From positions 310,001-374,000 of the forward strand of contig NZ_LQIN01000023.1 of NCBI RefSeq assembly GCF_001500065.1: a DNA stretch of 64,000 bases. Direction: 5' to 3'. This document shows, in pieces, positions 15,653 to 22,618 of this stretch. Made by a program: the position numbers and the translations under genes. How positions within the stretch are numbered: position 1 is the first letter of the stretch; each line of letters begins with the position of its first letter. The notes beneath the pieces are model-generated. The model was not told the DNA's origin and made no database searches. It saw nothing but the letters and a program-made list of their open reading frames with translations. The stretch comes from Mycobacterium sp. IS-3022. Its GTDB lineage: Bacteria > Actinomycetota > Actinomycetes > Mycobacteriales > Mycobacteriaceae.

Positions 15653-15943
15653 TCATGGCCACCCCGGCGTGTCGAAGAACGCCAACGCCGGGGGCCGTCG
15701 CCGGTCCCGGTCAGTCCGGCCAGCAGCCCGCGAGCTATTACACGACCGGCAAGAACCCCTGACGTTGGCCCGAACATAGAACAAGCTGATGTCATCGCGC
15801 GCCGGGATGATGTGGTCGGCGGTGGTCGACGCGCCGGTGCAATTCGGCAAGCGCAGTCGGCACGTCGGTTCCTCTTTGATTACGAGACGACTCAACGCCT
15901 GCCAGCGCCGTGTCTTGTACAGCTTCTTATGCGCCGACTCCAT
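15653..15943 (-). CDS. HNH endonuclease
   Basis: A 96-aa nuclease with a canonical HNH core. CRLRLPNC forms the first zinc pair, TADHIIPARDD gives the catalytic DH, NVRGSC gives the Asn, and CRSCN is the second zinc pair. Phage HNH enzymes of this size normally sit beside terminase and help cos cleavage or packaging. No terminase is encoded here, so it may act with the terminase of a helper. Its ATG overlaps the upstream stop (TAATG). Confidence 0.88.
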   Translation of the reverse strand: MESAHKKLYKTRRWQALSRLVIKEEPTCRLRLPNCTGASTTADHIIPARDDISLFYVRANVRGSCRSCNSSRAAGRTDRDRRRPPALAFFDTPGWP

Positions 15944-16293
15944 TACGCCACGCTCCGCTCTGCCTCGATGACGACGTGATCGACCACGCCATCGAGGTCG
16001 CGGTTGAGCTGCGAGCCGCCGACCACGGCGTAGTCCTGTCCCTCGTACCGCAGGTAGTCATTGGCCGTCATGGTCGTGGTGACCGGAAGATCAGGCCGCA
16101 CAGTGCACCTGACGCGCACGACGGCACGGTTGGCCAACTGCTGGTCTGTTTCGGTGGCCGACAGCGTACGCAGCAGACAACCGGGCACCGGCGTGACGGT
16201 TTCCACCTTGGCTGGAATGTTCAGGTGATCCCGTGGACCGTCGCTGCTGATTTTCACGAAGTCAACGGTCTGCCCGCCCAGTGGTTCCGTCAT
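15943..16293 (-). CDS. Head-closure (connector)-like protein
   Basis: A 116-aa protein, MTEPLGGQTVDFVK onward. It ends with the pattern DYLRYEGQDYAVVGG and QLNRDLDGVVDHVVIEAE, which is common in phage head-tail joining/closure proteins that follow the adaptor gene. The start is placed 2 nt after the previous stop. It lies directly upstream of HNH and of the gp10-like gene, the usual order of neck genes. Assignment rests on pattern and position. Confidence 0.55.
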   Translation of the reverse strand: MTEPLGGQTVDFVKISSDGPRDHLNIPAKVETVTPVPGCLLRTLSATETDQQLANRAVVRVRCTVRPDLPVTTTMTANDYLRYEGQDYAVVGGSQLNRDLDGVVDHVVIEAERSVA

Positions 16294-16294
16294 G

Positions 16295-16594
16295 TCAGCC
16301 CCCAAAGCCGTTGCGATGGCGGCTGGCCGGGGGGAGTAGTCGCCCCTCGGCCAGCCGGTCGCCTGCCAACCTGTTGACGTTGGTGCTTTCCTCACCAACA
16401 TGGCAGGCCACACCGCCCCCAGGAAAGGGCGGCCCACTGGTCTTCAAACCCGTTGTGGTGTGCGACATGTGACGCACCTGCGGAAGGGTGGCGGCTGGCC
16501 GGGGCCACAGATCAAAACCCCGGCCAGCCGGGATGCCCGCCGACCGCGTGGCAGGCCACACCGCCCCCAGGCGTGAGGCGGCCCACGATTTCAC
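16295..16594 (-). CDS. Candidate coupled ORF over the hairpin repeats
   Basis: A 99-codon frame starting with GTG that overlaps the preceding stop (GTGA) and ending 1 nt before the next start, so it would fill the only gap in a fully coupled gene chain. Against it: two copies of the same hairpin module are read in different frames, and the protein is a Pro/Gly/Ala/Arg-rich mixture. A shorter start at 16468 gives 57 aa. It may simply pass ribosomes through a structured RNA or DNA site. Confidence 0.3.
   Translation of the reverse strand: MKSWAASRLGAVWPATRSAGIPAGRGFDLWPRPAATLPQVRHMSHTTTGLKTSGPPFPGGGVACHVGEESTNVNRLAGDRLAEGRLLPPASRHRNGFGG
16321..16586. repeat. Duplicated compound hairpin module
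   Basis: There are two copies, 16321-16437 and 16493-16586. Each opens with a long inverted repeat: GGCTGGCCG/CGGCCAGCC in copy 1, and GGCTGGCCGGGG/CCCCGGCCAGCC with a 13-nt loop in copy 2. Each closes with an identical 23-bp box (16401-16423 and 16549-16571) followed by GGCGGCCCAC, which pairs with the box as CCGCC/GGCGG. It could be a packaging or processing site, a protein-binding site or an attenuator. Confidence 0.7.
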
Positions 16595-16863
16595 ATCCTG
16601 CGCTGGCACCGGTCACACCTTCCGTAACGCAGGTCAATCGACCCACCGCACCGGCACGCCCACTGGTCACGCGGTAACGGTGTGCCGTCCCCGAAAGTGA
16701 AGTGCTGTGCACGCCGTGCACCGAGAACCCTATCCAGACTCTCGATGGCGGTGGCCGCACGTGCGGAAGCACGATGCGCCAGCTCTGCGGTGGCGGTGGA
16801 GTCGGTGGACTCGTTGTAGAAGGCCCCAGGCCACCGACCTGAGACCGTAACGCCCATGCTCAT
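16591..16863 (-). CDS. Small zinc-ribbon protein (90 aa)
   Basis: A 90-aa protein. The N-terminal two thirds are helical (AELAHRASARAATAIESLDRV). The C-terminus has a four-cysteine zinc ribbon, WACRCGG then GRCDRCQRR. It starts with an ATGA overlap on the previous gene and ends with GTGA on the next frame. It probably binds nucleic acid or phage proteins; its role in the element is unknown. Confidence 0.65.
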   Translation of the reverse strand: MSMGVTVSGRWPGAFYNESTDSTATAELAHRASARAATAIESLDRVLGARRAQHFTFGDGTPLPRDQWACRCGGSIDLRYGRCDRCQRRM

Positions 16864-17201
16864 TCGTTCGTCCCTATCATCACTTCAAATGCGCTGGCCC
16901 CGTTGGCTACTTGCGCCGCCTGCCTGTCTGCCCGCGCTTTGAGTGCCGCCCGGTAGGCGAGGTCACGTGCCTTGGCCGCGGCGGCTTTCGCCTTTTCGTC
17001 CTCAAGTCGCCGGCGTTCCCGTTCCCGTTGTGCCGCTTGGGTTTTAGCGCGTTCGGTGAACAGGTCGGCGGCGACGTCGGCGGGGACGCAGCGGAAACCG
17101 ATGGCGTCGTGCTCGACGTGCTGGATCAACTGGCGTTCCAGGTCGTCCATTGTGCCGAAACCCTCGATGCTCAAGTCAACGAGCCGGATCAGTTCGCCCA
17201 C
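16860..17201 (-). CDS. Coiled-coil hypothetical protein (113 aa)
   Basis: A 113-aa protein starting at GTG 17201 behind AAAGGA. Residues 1-50 are mixed (MGELIRLVDLSIEGFGTMDD); residues 50-100 are a highly charged Ala/Arg/Glu/Lys helix (QAAQRERERRRLEDEKAKAA) that should form a coiled coil. It overlaps the next gene by 4 nt. There is no recognised family; a scaffold-like or interaction role is possible but unproven. Confidence 0.6.
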   Translation of the reverse strand: MGELIRLVDLSIEGFGTMDDLERQLIQHVEHDAIGFRCVPADVAADLFTERAKTQAAQRERERRRLEDEKAKAAAAKARDLAYRAALKARADRQAAQVANGASAFEVMIGTNE

Positions 17202-17216
17202 AATCGGTTTCCTTTC

Positions 17217-17510
17217 TCAGTGCCGGTGCCCGGTCGCTGCGCGGGTGCGCAGTCGCGGTGAGGGATCGGGTTTGCGGACCTCGGTGACCGTGATGGCGTC
17301 GCGGTCCAGCATGCAGTTGACAACAATCGCGTCCACGATCTCGGACGCCCCGTAGTCGCCTTGGCCGTACAGCCGCGCCACCGTGCGCCCGATGGTCCCG
17401 CAGTCGCCGCGCAGCCAATGCAGCGCATGGTGTTCGGCCTCGACGTAGGCGTCGATGTCGACGTCGAAGTGCAGTTCGGTGTCATCGTGGCCCCGTGGCC
17501 GCGACGGCAC
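17217..17510 (-). CDS. Hypothetical protein (97 aa)
   Basis: A frame with protein-like composition (DTELHFDVDIDAYVEAEHHA, then RTVARLYGQGDYGASEIVDA). The likely start is GTG 17510, inside the end of the HTH gene. It is mostly helical and acidic, has two cysteines and no known domain. Two overlapping frames in the same DNA look much less protein-like. Confidence 0.5.
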   Translation of the reverse strand: MPSRPRGHDDTELHFDVDIDAYVEAEHHALHWLRGDCGTIGRTVARLYGQGDYGASEIVDAIVVNCMLDRDAITVTEVRKPDPSPRLRTRAATGHRH

Positions 17511-17772
17511 GTGCGACGTGCTCGCGGTGAAAGAGCCACCGGCCACCAACCTTCACCCCTCCTAAGCTCGGTGCGCGCTTGTTGACGGCGCGCTTGGTGA
17601 TTCCGAGCTTGGCGGCAACTTGGGTCGCTGTCACGTAATCGGTTCCCGGTCGGGAACTTCCGCTGAGAATTTCCTCCACGGTGGCGGCGACGTCGGGTGA
17701 CATCGGCTGGCCGTTCATCCGATGCACGTGCTCGGTGCAGGCAGCCATGTGGCGCAGCGTCTCGGCGTTCAC
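17482..17772 (-). CDS. Helix-turn-helix DNA-binding protein
   Basis: A 96-aa protein whose C-terminal half is a winged HTH of the excisionase/MerR-like class (YVTATQVAAKLGITKRAVNK, then GGVKVGGRWLFHREHVARAV). The N-terminal half is a short helical part. It is the first gene after the iteron region and so is well placed to regulate the downstream morphogenesis block or replication. GTG start at 17772. Confidence 0.7.
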   Translation of the reverse strand: MNAETLRHMAACTEHVHRMNGQPMSPDVAATVEEILSGSSRPGTDYVTATQVAAKLGITKRAVNKRAPSLGGVKVGGRWLFHREHVARAVAATGPR

Positions 17773-18163
17773 CAGACACCCCGATTCCCGGCCCCCAGAT
17801 CAACGCTGATGGACGAAACCGGCCAGGGGTGGGGGATTGGGTCAACGGGGCTGCCGACCGGTCGGCAACCGTCGTGGGTCCGCACTGTCCGCGTTGTCCG
17901 CAGTTCCCCCAACCAAATTGAGGGGAACCCTACGGGACGTGGAGCGCGAAAGCGCGGCGCGGCGGTTTGCTGTGGACGGTGTTTACCCGTTCCTCTACTA
18001 CTACTACTACTACTGCGGACACTGCGGTATATACGGACAGTGCGGACAGTGCGGACAGTGCGGTAATGCCTGTTAGACACTGTTGTCCGCATGTCCGTGT
18101 TGTCCGCAGTCCGCAGTTGCAGTGCGCAAGTCGGTGTTGCGCGTGTTAACTCCTGGAGCGCAA
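17773..18163. other. Iteron-rich region, probable replication origin of the element
   Basis: A non-coding gap next to the primase-helicase gene. It holds three perfect tandem 9-bp iterons CGGACAGTG (18034-18060), a variant CGGACACTG at 18016-18024, and inverted copies of the core TGTCCGC at 17886, 17895, 18084 and 18101, plus TGTCCGT at 18092. (CTA)6 lies at 17995-18012 and an AT-richer TATATA-like spot at 18028-18033. Direct iterons flanked by inverted cores beside a rep gene are the usual satellite/plasmid origin layout. Confidence 0.6.
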
Positions 18164-19846
18164 TCATATTCCCGGCCCGTACTCGCCGCGTGCCAGCTTC
18201 GTCACGTAGTCATCGTTTGCCAGTCGGGTCAGAACCTCGCTGGCGCGGCGACGGTCCAGACCAAACTCCGCGCTCACGTCCTCCGGTGACACGATCTGCC
18301 CACCGTCGTCGTTGACGTAGTGCCACACCTTCACAGACAGCGGGCCGTGCTTGTCCATCAGTCTCACCAGACGCCCGACTTGTTCGGCTGCCGTCCGCGC
18401 CTTGCTCAGCACCGACGCCGCGTCGTCGGTGTCGAGCGACCCGGCCAGCCGCCACAACATCCCGTCGTCGGCGTGTAATGCGTACTCCGACTCCATCACG
18501 TCGCGGCCCGTCACGTGCAGCACGGCGTCGTCGCCGCCGCGCTGGCGTTGAAGCACCATCAGAAAGTCGGCGGCACCCGCGATGCCGTAGGTTCCCGACA
18601 GGTCTGCAACAAAATCGTCACTCGCGGCCTTGCGCGTGTGGTGCACAACCAGGATGGTCGAACCGGGCGCGGAGTCGGCCAGGCCCTTGAGTTGGCTACT
18701 GATCGCGTAGTCGGCCCCGTAGGCATCCTCACCGGAACGCTTGGCGCGCTTCACCTTTCCCAACGTGTCGAGCACGACCAGCGGCCTGTCCTGCCCGTGG
18801 CGGGCCAGGTACTCGCCGATGACAGCTATCGCCTCTTGCGGGGTGGCCTTGATGACGATGGTCAGCGCGGCGGGTATGGGTTGCCCGCCGTTCATCTTGC
18901 GTAGCCGATCCTGCAATCGACGGTGTCCGTCTTCGAGCGCCAGGTACAGCACAGGTCGCTGCGTGACGCGGACACGTTGCAGTGCGGTGCCGCCGGATGA
19001 CACCGCAAGCGCAACGTTACCGACGAGGAAACTCTTACCCTTTTTCGGCGGTGCGCCGAGGTAACCCATCCCTTCGGGGATTAGTTCGGGGACAACGTAT
19101 TCCAGTTCGGCAAACTCTTGCGCGTCGAGCCAGTCTCCGGTCACCGACAGTTTGTCGAGCAGTGAGTGATAGACCAGCTCGTCAAGTGTCTTGCCCGCCG
19201 CGATGTGGTCGCTCACGTCCTTGCCCACGATCACTTCGGCGATTGTCGCGGACTTGGCGGTCCCGCCCAGTACGTCGGCGATCCGCTGCGCGTGTGCGAA
19301 CCCGCCGCCGTCGTCGTCCTTGTCAGCAATGATGATGATGTCCTTGCCGCGCAACGGTTCCCAGTCGAACCGCTCCGGTTTGGTGTTGCGGCCCTGCGCC
19401 GGAGACACGGCGGTGCCGCCGACCGCTTCCACGGCGTAAACGTCTTCCTCGCCCTCGGTGACGTAGACCGTGGTGGCGTCGGCGATGCGGTCGGCGTGGA
19501 ACAACGCTCGCTTGCCGCCGCCTTTGGGTACGTTGCGCTGCCGGAAATCCTTGCCGCCCTTGGACGCGCGGCGCTCCACGACCGGGCCATCGGGGTAGGG
19601 GTAGCTGGCCAGCACGTCGCCGTTGCGCTGCTGGTACAGGTCGCGGTACGTCAGACCCATCGCCGCGAGCACGTCGTCGGTGTCACATCCGGCGTGACAG
19701 TGCAGCAGCACCCGGCTGTCGGTCCCCGTGATCGACAGCGACGGGCTACGGTCGTCGTGCGCCGGGCACCGCGCTGACGCGGTGTTGCCGTTGCGTTGTA
19801 CGCCGTCGAGCTTGTCCAGTAGCCGCGTGTATGCGGTATCCTGCAT
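18164..19846 (-). CDS. Primase-helicase (CHC2-like zinc, Toprim, RecA-like ATPase)
   Basis: A 560-aa replication protein. ATG 19846 is chosen because AAAGGA precedes it. A zinc site C27-H30-C50-C54 (CPAH, then CHAGC) is followed by a Toprim catalytic core (VTEGEED with Glu131; IIIADKDDDG with Asp175/177). Then comes a RecA/DnaB-like ATPase with Walker A GAPPKKGKS near 264 and Walker B PLVVLD near 360, and a C-terminal winged-helix segment (VSAEFGLDRRRASEVLTRLA). It should initiate and drive replication of the excised element from the adjacent iterons. Confidence 0.88.
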   Translation of the reverse strand: MQDTAYTRLLDKLDGVQRNGNTASARCPAHDDRSPSLSITGTDSRVLLHCHAGCDTDDVLAAMGLTYRDLYQQRNGDVLASYPYPDGPVVERRASKGGKDFRQRNVPKGGGKRALFHADRIADATTVYVTEGEEDVYAVEAVGGTAVSPAQGRNTKPERFDWEPLRGKDIIIIADKDDDGGGFAHAQRIADVLGGTAKSATIAEVIVGKDVSDHIAAGKTLDELVYHSLLDKLSVTGDWLDAQEFAELEYVVPELIPEGMGYLGAPPKKGKSFLVGNVALAVSSGGTALQRVRVTQRPVLYLALEDGHRRLQDRLRKMNGGQPIPAALTIVIKATPQEAIAVIGEYLARHGQDRPLVVLDTLGKVKRAKRSGEDAYGADYAISSQLKGLADSAPGSTILVVHHTRKAASDDFVADLSGTYGIAGAADFLMVLQRQRGGDDAVLHVTGRDVMESEYALHADDGMLWRLAGSLDTDDAASVLSKARTAAEQVGRLVRLMDKHGPLSVKVWHYVNDDGGQIVSPEDVSAEFGLDRRRASEVLTRLANDDYVTKLARGEYGPGI

Positions 19847-19885
19847 GGTGAGTGGTCCTTTCACTCAAGGTCGGTACGCAACCGA

Positions 19886-19915
19886 GGCCCCCGGCGATCA
19901 ACGTCGCCGGGGGCC
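19886..19915 (-). terminator. Strong stem-loop upstream of the primase gene
   Basis: The perfect 12-bp arms GGCCCCCGGCGA and TCGCCGGGGGCC surround a 6-nt loop, 33 nt after the 57-aa gene and 40 nt before the primase start. There is no T-run on the minus strand. It could terminate the early transcript or reduce read-through into the primase gene. Confidence 0.55.
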
Positions 19916-19947
19916 TGTTGTTTGTGAAGTTGTGGTGTGGGGGCTGG

Positions 19948-20121
19948 TCAGCCGTGGTAGTTGTTGACCTCGCGGTAAGCCTCTTTCAGGTCGGAGAGTT
20001 CGTCTTTCAGCTCCGAGATTTCATCGGCCACAGCGAGGCAAGCATTGACCAGCGCGGTCATTGGGTCCTTTTCCCGTAGTAGCACTTCGGCGTGTAAGGC
20101 ACTGTCTTGGGTGCTGCTCAC
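19948..20121 (-). CDS. Small early protein of the element (57 aa)
   Basis: A 57-aa protein starting GTG with a GTGA overlap on the previous stop. The C-terminal half is a clear amphipathic helix (DEISELKDELSDLKEAYREV), probably a coiled coil. An internal ATG behind AAAAGGA at 20061 would give a 37-aa form. Function unknown. Confidence 0.6.
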   Translation of the reverse strand: MSSTQDSALHAEVLLREKDPMTALVNACLAVADEISELKDELSDLKEAYREVNNYHG

Positions 20122-20498
20122 CGCTCACCGCCCAGCAGTTCGTCAATCTCATCCTCTGCCATCCCCAACGGGGAGCTGGTGAGACCAAATTCGTCCAGCA
20201 CCCAACGCTTTGCGCCGGACTGGCCGACTTCGTGCGCGGGCATCACGTGCCGAATGATGTCCAGCTCGTCACCGTCGAACGTGTGAGTCTTGCCGTCTCG
20301 CAGGCATTCAGCGGCCTTGAGGCAAATCGCCCCGACGTCGAACTCTGAGAAGTCCTCGCGGGCAAAGGGGTACACCGCGTTGATGACGTCGCGCCAAATG
20401 TCGGCGTAGGTGACGCGGGCTGAGATGAGCTTGTCTAGCTTGTCCAGTGCCGTAAGCGCCGCCGTGACAGTGGCGGCAGCGAGTATCGCGCGCTTCAC
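20118..20498 (-). CDS. Hypothetical early protein (126 aa)
   Basis: A 126-aa protein starting GTG with a GTGA overlap on the excisionase stop and overlapping the next gene in the same way. It is predicted helical (IWRDVINAVYPFAREDFSEF) with an acidic C-terminus (EDEIDELLGGER). No family recognised. Its place between xis and the primase is where satellites keep regulators. Confidence 0.65.
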   Translation of the reverse strand: MKRAILAAATVTAALTALDKLDKLISARVTYADIWRDVINAVYPFAREDFSEFDVGAICLKAAECLRDGKTHTFDGDELDIIRHVMPAHEVGQSGAKRWVLDEFGLTSSPLGMAEDEIDELLGGER

Positions 20499-20674
20499 CG
20501 GGCACCGCCCACCGGTTCGCCTTGGCGCAATCTCTCGACGTCTTCGGCGTGGATGCGGACCAGTCGCGGGCCGAGACGGTAGGCGCGCAGACGGCCAGCC
20601 GCGATGTAGCGGCGGATTGTCATTGGGTGCACCCCCAGTCGGGCGGCGGCTTCGTTCATGGTGAGATCGGGCAT
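20495..20674 (-). CDS. xis: Excisionase-like MerR/HTH_17 protein (59 aa)
   Basis: A 59-aa DNA-binding protein: MTNEAAARLGVHPMTIRRYI-type helix-turn-helix (here LTMNEAAARLGVHPMTIRRY) followed by the wing LGPRLVRIHAEDVERL. This is the compact excisionase/HTH_17 form that bends att DNA to favour excision. It precedes two coupled small genes, and its upstream region carries overlapping inverted repeats. Confidence 0.8.
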   Translation of the reverse strand: MPDLTMNEAAARLGVHPMTIRRYIAAGRLRAYRLGPRLVRIHAEDVERLRQGEPVGGAR

Positions 20675-20719
20675 GTGTTTCTCCGTGTTGGCGGGTGATT
20701 TCCCAAGTGTGCCAACGCT

Positions 20720-20746
20720 TACCGGAGTAACGGTAGGTGATACCGT
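20720..20746. promoter_or_regulatory. Overlapping inverted repeats upstream of xis
   Basis: ACGGTA-N5-TACCGT (20730-20746) overlaps TACCG-N6-CGGTA (20720-20735), giving three related half-sites within 27 bp, about 50 bp upstream of the excisionase start. The surrounding 161-bp gap between int and xis should contain the early promoter. The likely binder is the excisionase or another HTH protein (inference). Confidence 0.5.
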
Positions 20747-20835
20747 GATCGTAGAGCGCCTGTCACGCCCGCCCGTAGGATCAGGCCCGCTCAGATAGTG
20801 TGCGCGCTACGTGATCTCGGGCCGTGTTTCGGCAA

Positions 20836-21945
20836 TTAGCCGCCAGCGTTAGCCAACTCCGACAACGCCTCGGCCACGGCGGCGTCCCGACCGGACACAA
20901 TGCCCTGATACCGCAACGACGCGGTGATCGTGGTATGACCGAGCCGGTCCATCGTCTCACGTAGATTCCCAACCCGTGCTGCCTGCGTCCCCGCGAAATG
21001 GCGCAGATCGTGAATGCGGATGTGTTCGTGCCCAATGCTTTTGAGTGCGGCGGCGAAATAGCGCCGGAACGTCTTATCCGATAGATGACAGGAACGGTCG
21101 GCGGGGAACAACAGCGCATCGTCGGACCCGGCCACAAACCGCGACAGGTGCGCCGCGATGTCGTCGCGGATGTGCGGCGGCATCACCACGGCCCGCACCC
21201 GGCCCGACTTGGGTGTGTCGATATGACACTGGCCGTTCCGGTGAGTGACACCACGGGCCACCGCAATGACGTCGCCGTCGATGTCCTTGCGGCGAAGCTC
21301 GGTCACCTCGCCCCAGCGCAGCCCGCACCACGCGGAGATCAGCACCAGTGCCCTGTAGCGACTGTCGATGGCGTCGGCCAGCGCGGCGACGTCGGCCACC
21401 GCCAAGATGGTCGGCTTGCGCGTGCTCCTGGCGGCGGCGGCGCGCGGAATATGGCACGGGTTGACGTCGAGCAGCCCGTCCGTCACGGCGGTGCCGAGGA
21501 TCGCGTGCAGCAGCCCGTAGGCGTGCGCCCGGTAGGTCGGTCGATCTTTCAGCGTGGCGGCGTGCCAGGCGCGCACCGCCTCGGGGGTCAGGTTGCGCAG
21601 CGGCACCGGACCAAGGACCGGGTTGATGTGGTCGGTCAGCAATGCGTCGTAGTGCCGCCGGGTGCGCGGCTTCAGGTCGCGGTGTTCTAGCCACTGCTCG
21701 GCGAAGCGGGCCACGGTGACCGCCTTGGCCTGTTTAGCTGCCGCCCGGTAGGACGGCGGTGTCCATTCGTCGCGTTCGATCAGCCGACGCTCGTCGGCCA
21801 GCCAATGCTCGGCGTCCATCTTGGCGGTGTAGGTGCGCGGTGCCCTGTGGCGGGTCAGATCGGGGCCTATGTAGCTCGCCTGCCAACGTTTCGAGGGCAG
21901 CCGACGCAAGTATCCCCAGCCGCGCCTGCCTGCCTTACCGGCCAT
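20836..21945 (-). CDS. int: Tyrosine site-specific integrase
   Basis: A 369-aa tyrosine recombinase. The N-terminal arm-binding part is followed by a SAM-like core-binding domain (about 75-165) and a catalytic domain with Arg210 (CGLRWGEV), Lys246 (KSGR), His312-x-x-Arg315 (HDLRH), His337 (LGHTTI) and nucleophile Tyr346 (LRYQG). All catalytic residues are intact. It sits between the excision genes and attR, and its target is the tRNA-Val(CAC) 3' end. Confidence 0.95.
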   Translation of the reverse strand: MAGKAGRRGWGYLRRLPSKRWQASYIGPDLTRHRAPRTYTAKMDAEHWLADERRLIERDEWTPPSYRAAAKQAKAVTVARFAEQWLEHRDLKPRTRRHYDALLTDHINPVLGPVPLRNLTPEAVRAWHAATLKDRPTYRAHAYGLLHAILGTAVTDGLLDVNPCHIPRAAAARSTRKPTILAVADVAALADAIDSRYRALVLISAWCGLRWGEVTELRRKDIDGDVIAVARGVTHRNGQCHIDTPKSGRVRAVVMPPHIRDDIAAHLSRFVAGSDDALLFPADRSCHLSDKTFRRYFAAALKSIGHEHIRIHDLRHFAGTQAARVGNLRETMDRLGHTTITASLRYQGIVSGRDAAVAEALSELANAGG

Positions 21946-22084
21946 CTCAGCACCCCGTCTCGTGCTATCTGTCAGACCATCTGCGTGTGATTACACGTGT
22001 CTACAGAGGTTAACTCACGAGAACATGAAGCTGCATCGCCGCAGGTAGAGGGCGGTAACAGTGCAGGTCGGGGTTATCTAGTCG

Positions 22085-22110
22085 GCTGGTTCGAACCCAG
22101 CCGGGACCAC
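22085..22110 (+). repeat. attR core (26-bp direct repeat)
   Basis: An exact copy of 11080-11105. It holds only the T-arm and acceptor 3' strand, so it is not a functional tRNA gene. It marks the right end of the element; the host gene that follows starts 86 bp later. Confidence 0.92.
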
Positions 22111-22195
22111 TCCGCCACAGCCTTCGGCGCTCACGCCGACCCCGCGCCTCCCTAGACTCGGACCATGCCTTGCGTGATCGGCCCGGCGGCTGCGG

Positions 22196-22618
22196 GTGAC
22201 CATGTCTGAAGCGGACCAGCCCGTGGTGATCCTTCCGGAAAGCGAATGCTGGAAGCTGCTGGGCAGCGCGTCGTTGGGACGACTCGTCACGAGCGCCGAC
22301 GGCAACCCGGAGATCTTTCCCGTCAACTTCGTCGTTCAACGACGGACGCTGTTGTTCCGTACGGCCGAGGGCACCAAGTTGGTCAGCACGGCGATCAACC
22401 GCGACGTGGTGTTCGAAGCCGACGATCACAACATCGCCGAAGGCTGGAGTGTGGTCGTGCGGGGCGTCGCTCGTCCGGTGCGTGACGATGACGACGTCGC
22501 GGAGGCCGAACGGGCGCAACTGCTGTCGTGGACTTCGAATGTCAAACAGCACTACGTCCGCATACTTCCGACAAGGGTCACCGGCCGCCGCTTCCGGTTC
22601 GGACCGTCGGAAGGCTAA
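22196..22618 (+). CDS. Pyridoxamine 5'-phosphate oxidase-like (split-barrel) protein
   Basis: A 140-aa flavin/F420-type split barrel. The opening CWKLLGSASLGRLVTSADGNPEIFPVNF is the diagnostic first part of small PNPOx-like proteins, followed by LLFRTAEGTKLVSTAINRDVVFEAD and WSVVVRGVARPV. It probably binds a flavin or deazaflavin; substrate unknown. Start GTG 22196; an ATG two codons later is equally possible. Confidence 0.85.
   Translation: MTMSEADQPVVILPESECWKLLGSASLGRLVTSADGNPEIFPVNFVVQRRTLLFRTAEGTKLVSTAINRDVVFEADDHNIAEGWSVVVRGVARPVRDDDDVAEAERAQLLSWTSNVKQHYVRILPTRVTGRRFRFGPSEG

Larger units (their letters stand above)
11080..22110. mobile_element. Integrated satellite-like phage element in tRNA-Val(CAC)
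   Basis: The element is bounded by a 26-bp perfect direct repeat. From right to left it carries integrase, excisionase, two small early genes, primase-helicase, an iteron-rich origin candidate, an HTH gene, small coupled genes, a head-closure-like gene, HNH, an HK97 gp10-like gene, a tape measure and small genes. All read on the minus strand. Capsid, portal, terminase, protease, tail tube, tail fibre, lysis and a recognisable repressor are all absent. The reading frames are intact and tightly coupled, which argues against simple decay. A phage satellite is the best fit; a deleted prophage is the alternative. Confidence 0.8.

Noticed and set aside
15432..15662. 76-codon minus-strand frame ending at the gp10-like start
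   Set aside because: No domain, Asn/Ser/Lys-rich tail, and it covers the AT-rich leader with palindrome; more likely regulatory DNA.
18001..18110. CRISPR array
   Set aside because: Repeats are 9 bp, directly adjacent without spacers; they fit iterons, and no cas gene is present.
17769..18167. Reading frames across the iteron region on both strands
   Set aside because: They translate the repeats into low-complexity peptides (VRTVRTVR type) in every frame; repeat structure explains the open frames.
22085..22110. Second tRNA-Val gene at the right end of the element
   Set aside because: Only the T-arm and acceptor 3' strand are present; it is the attR repeat.
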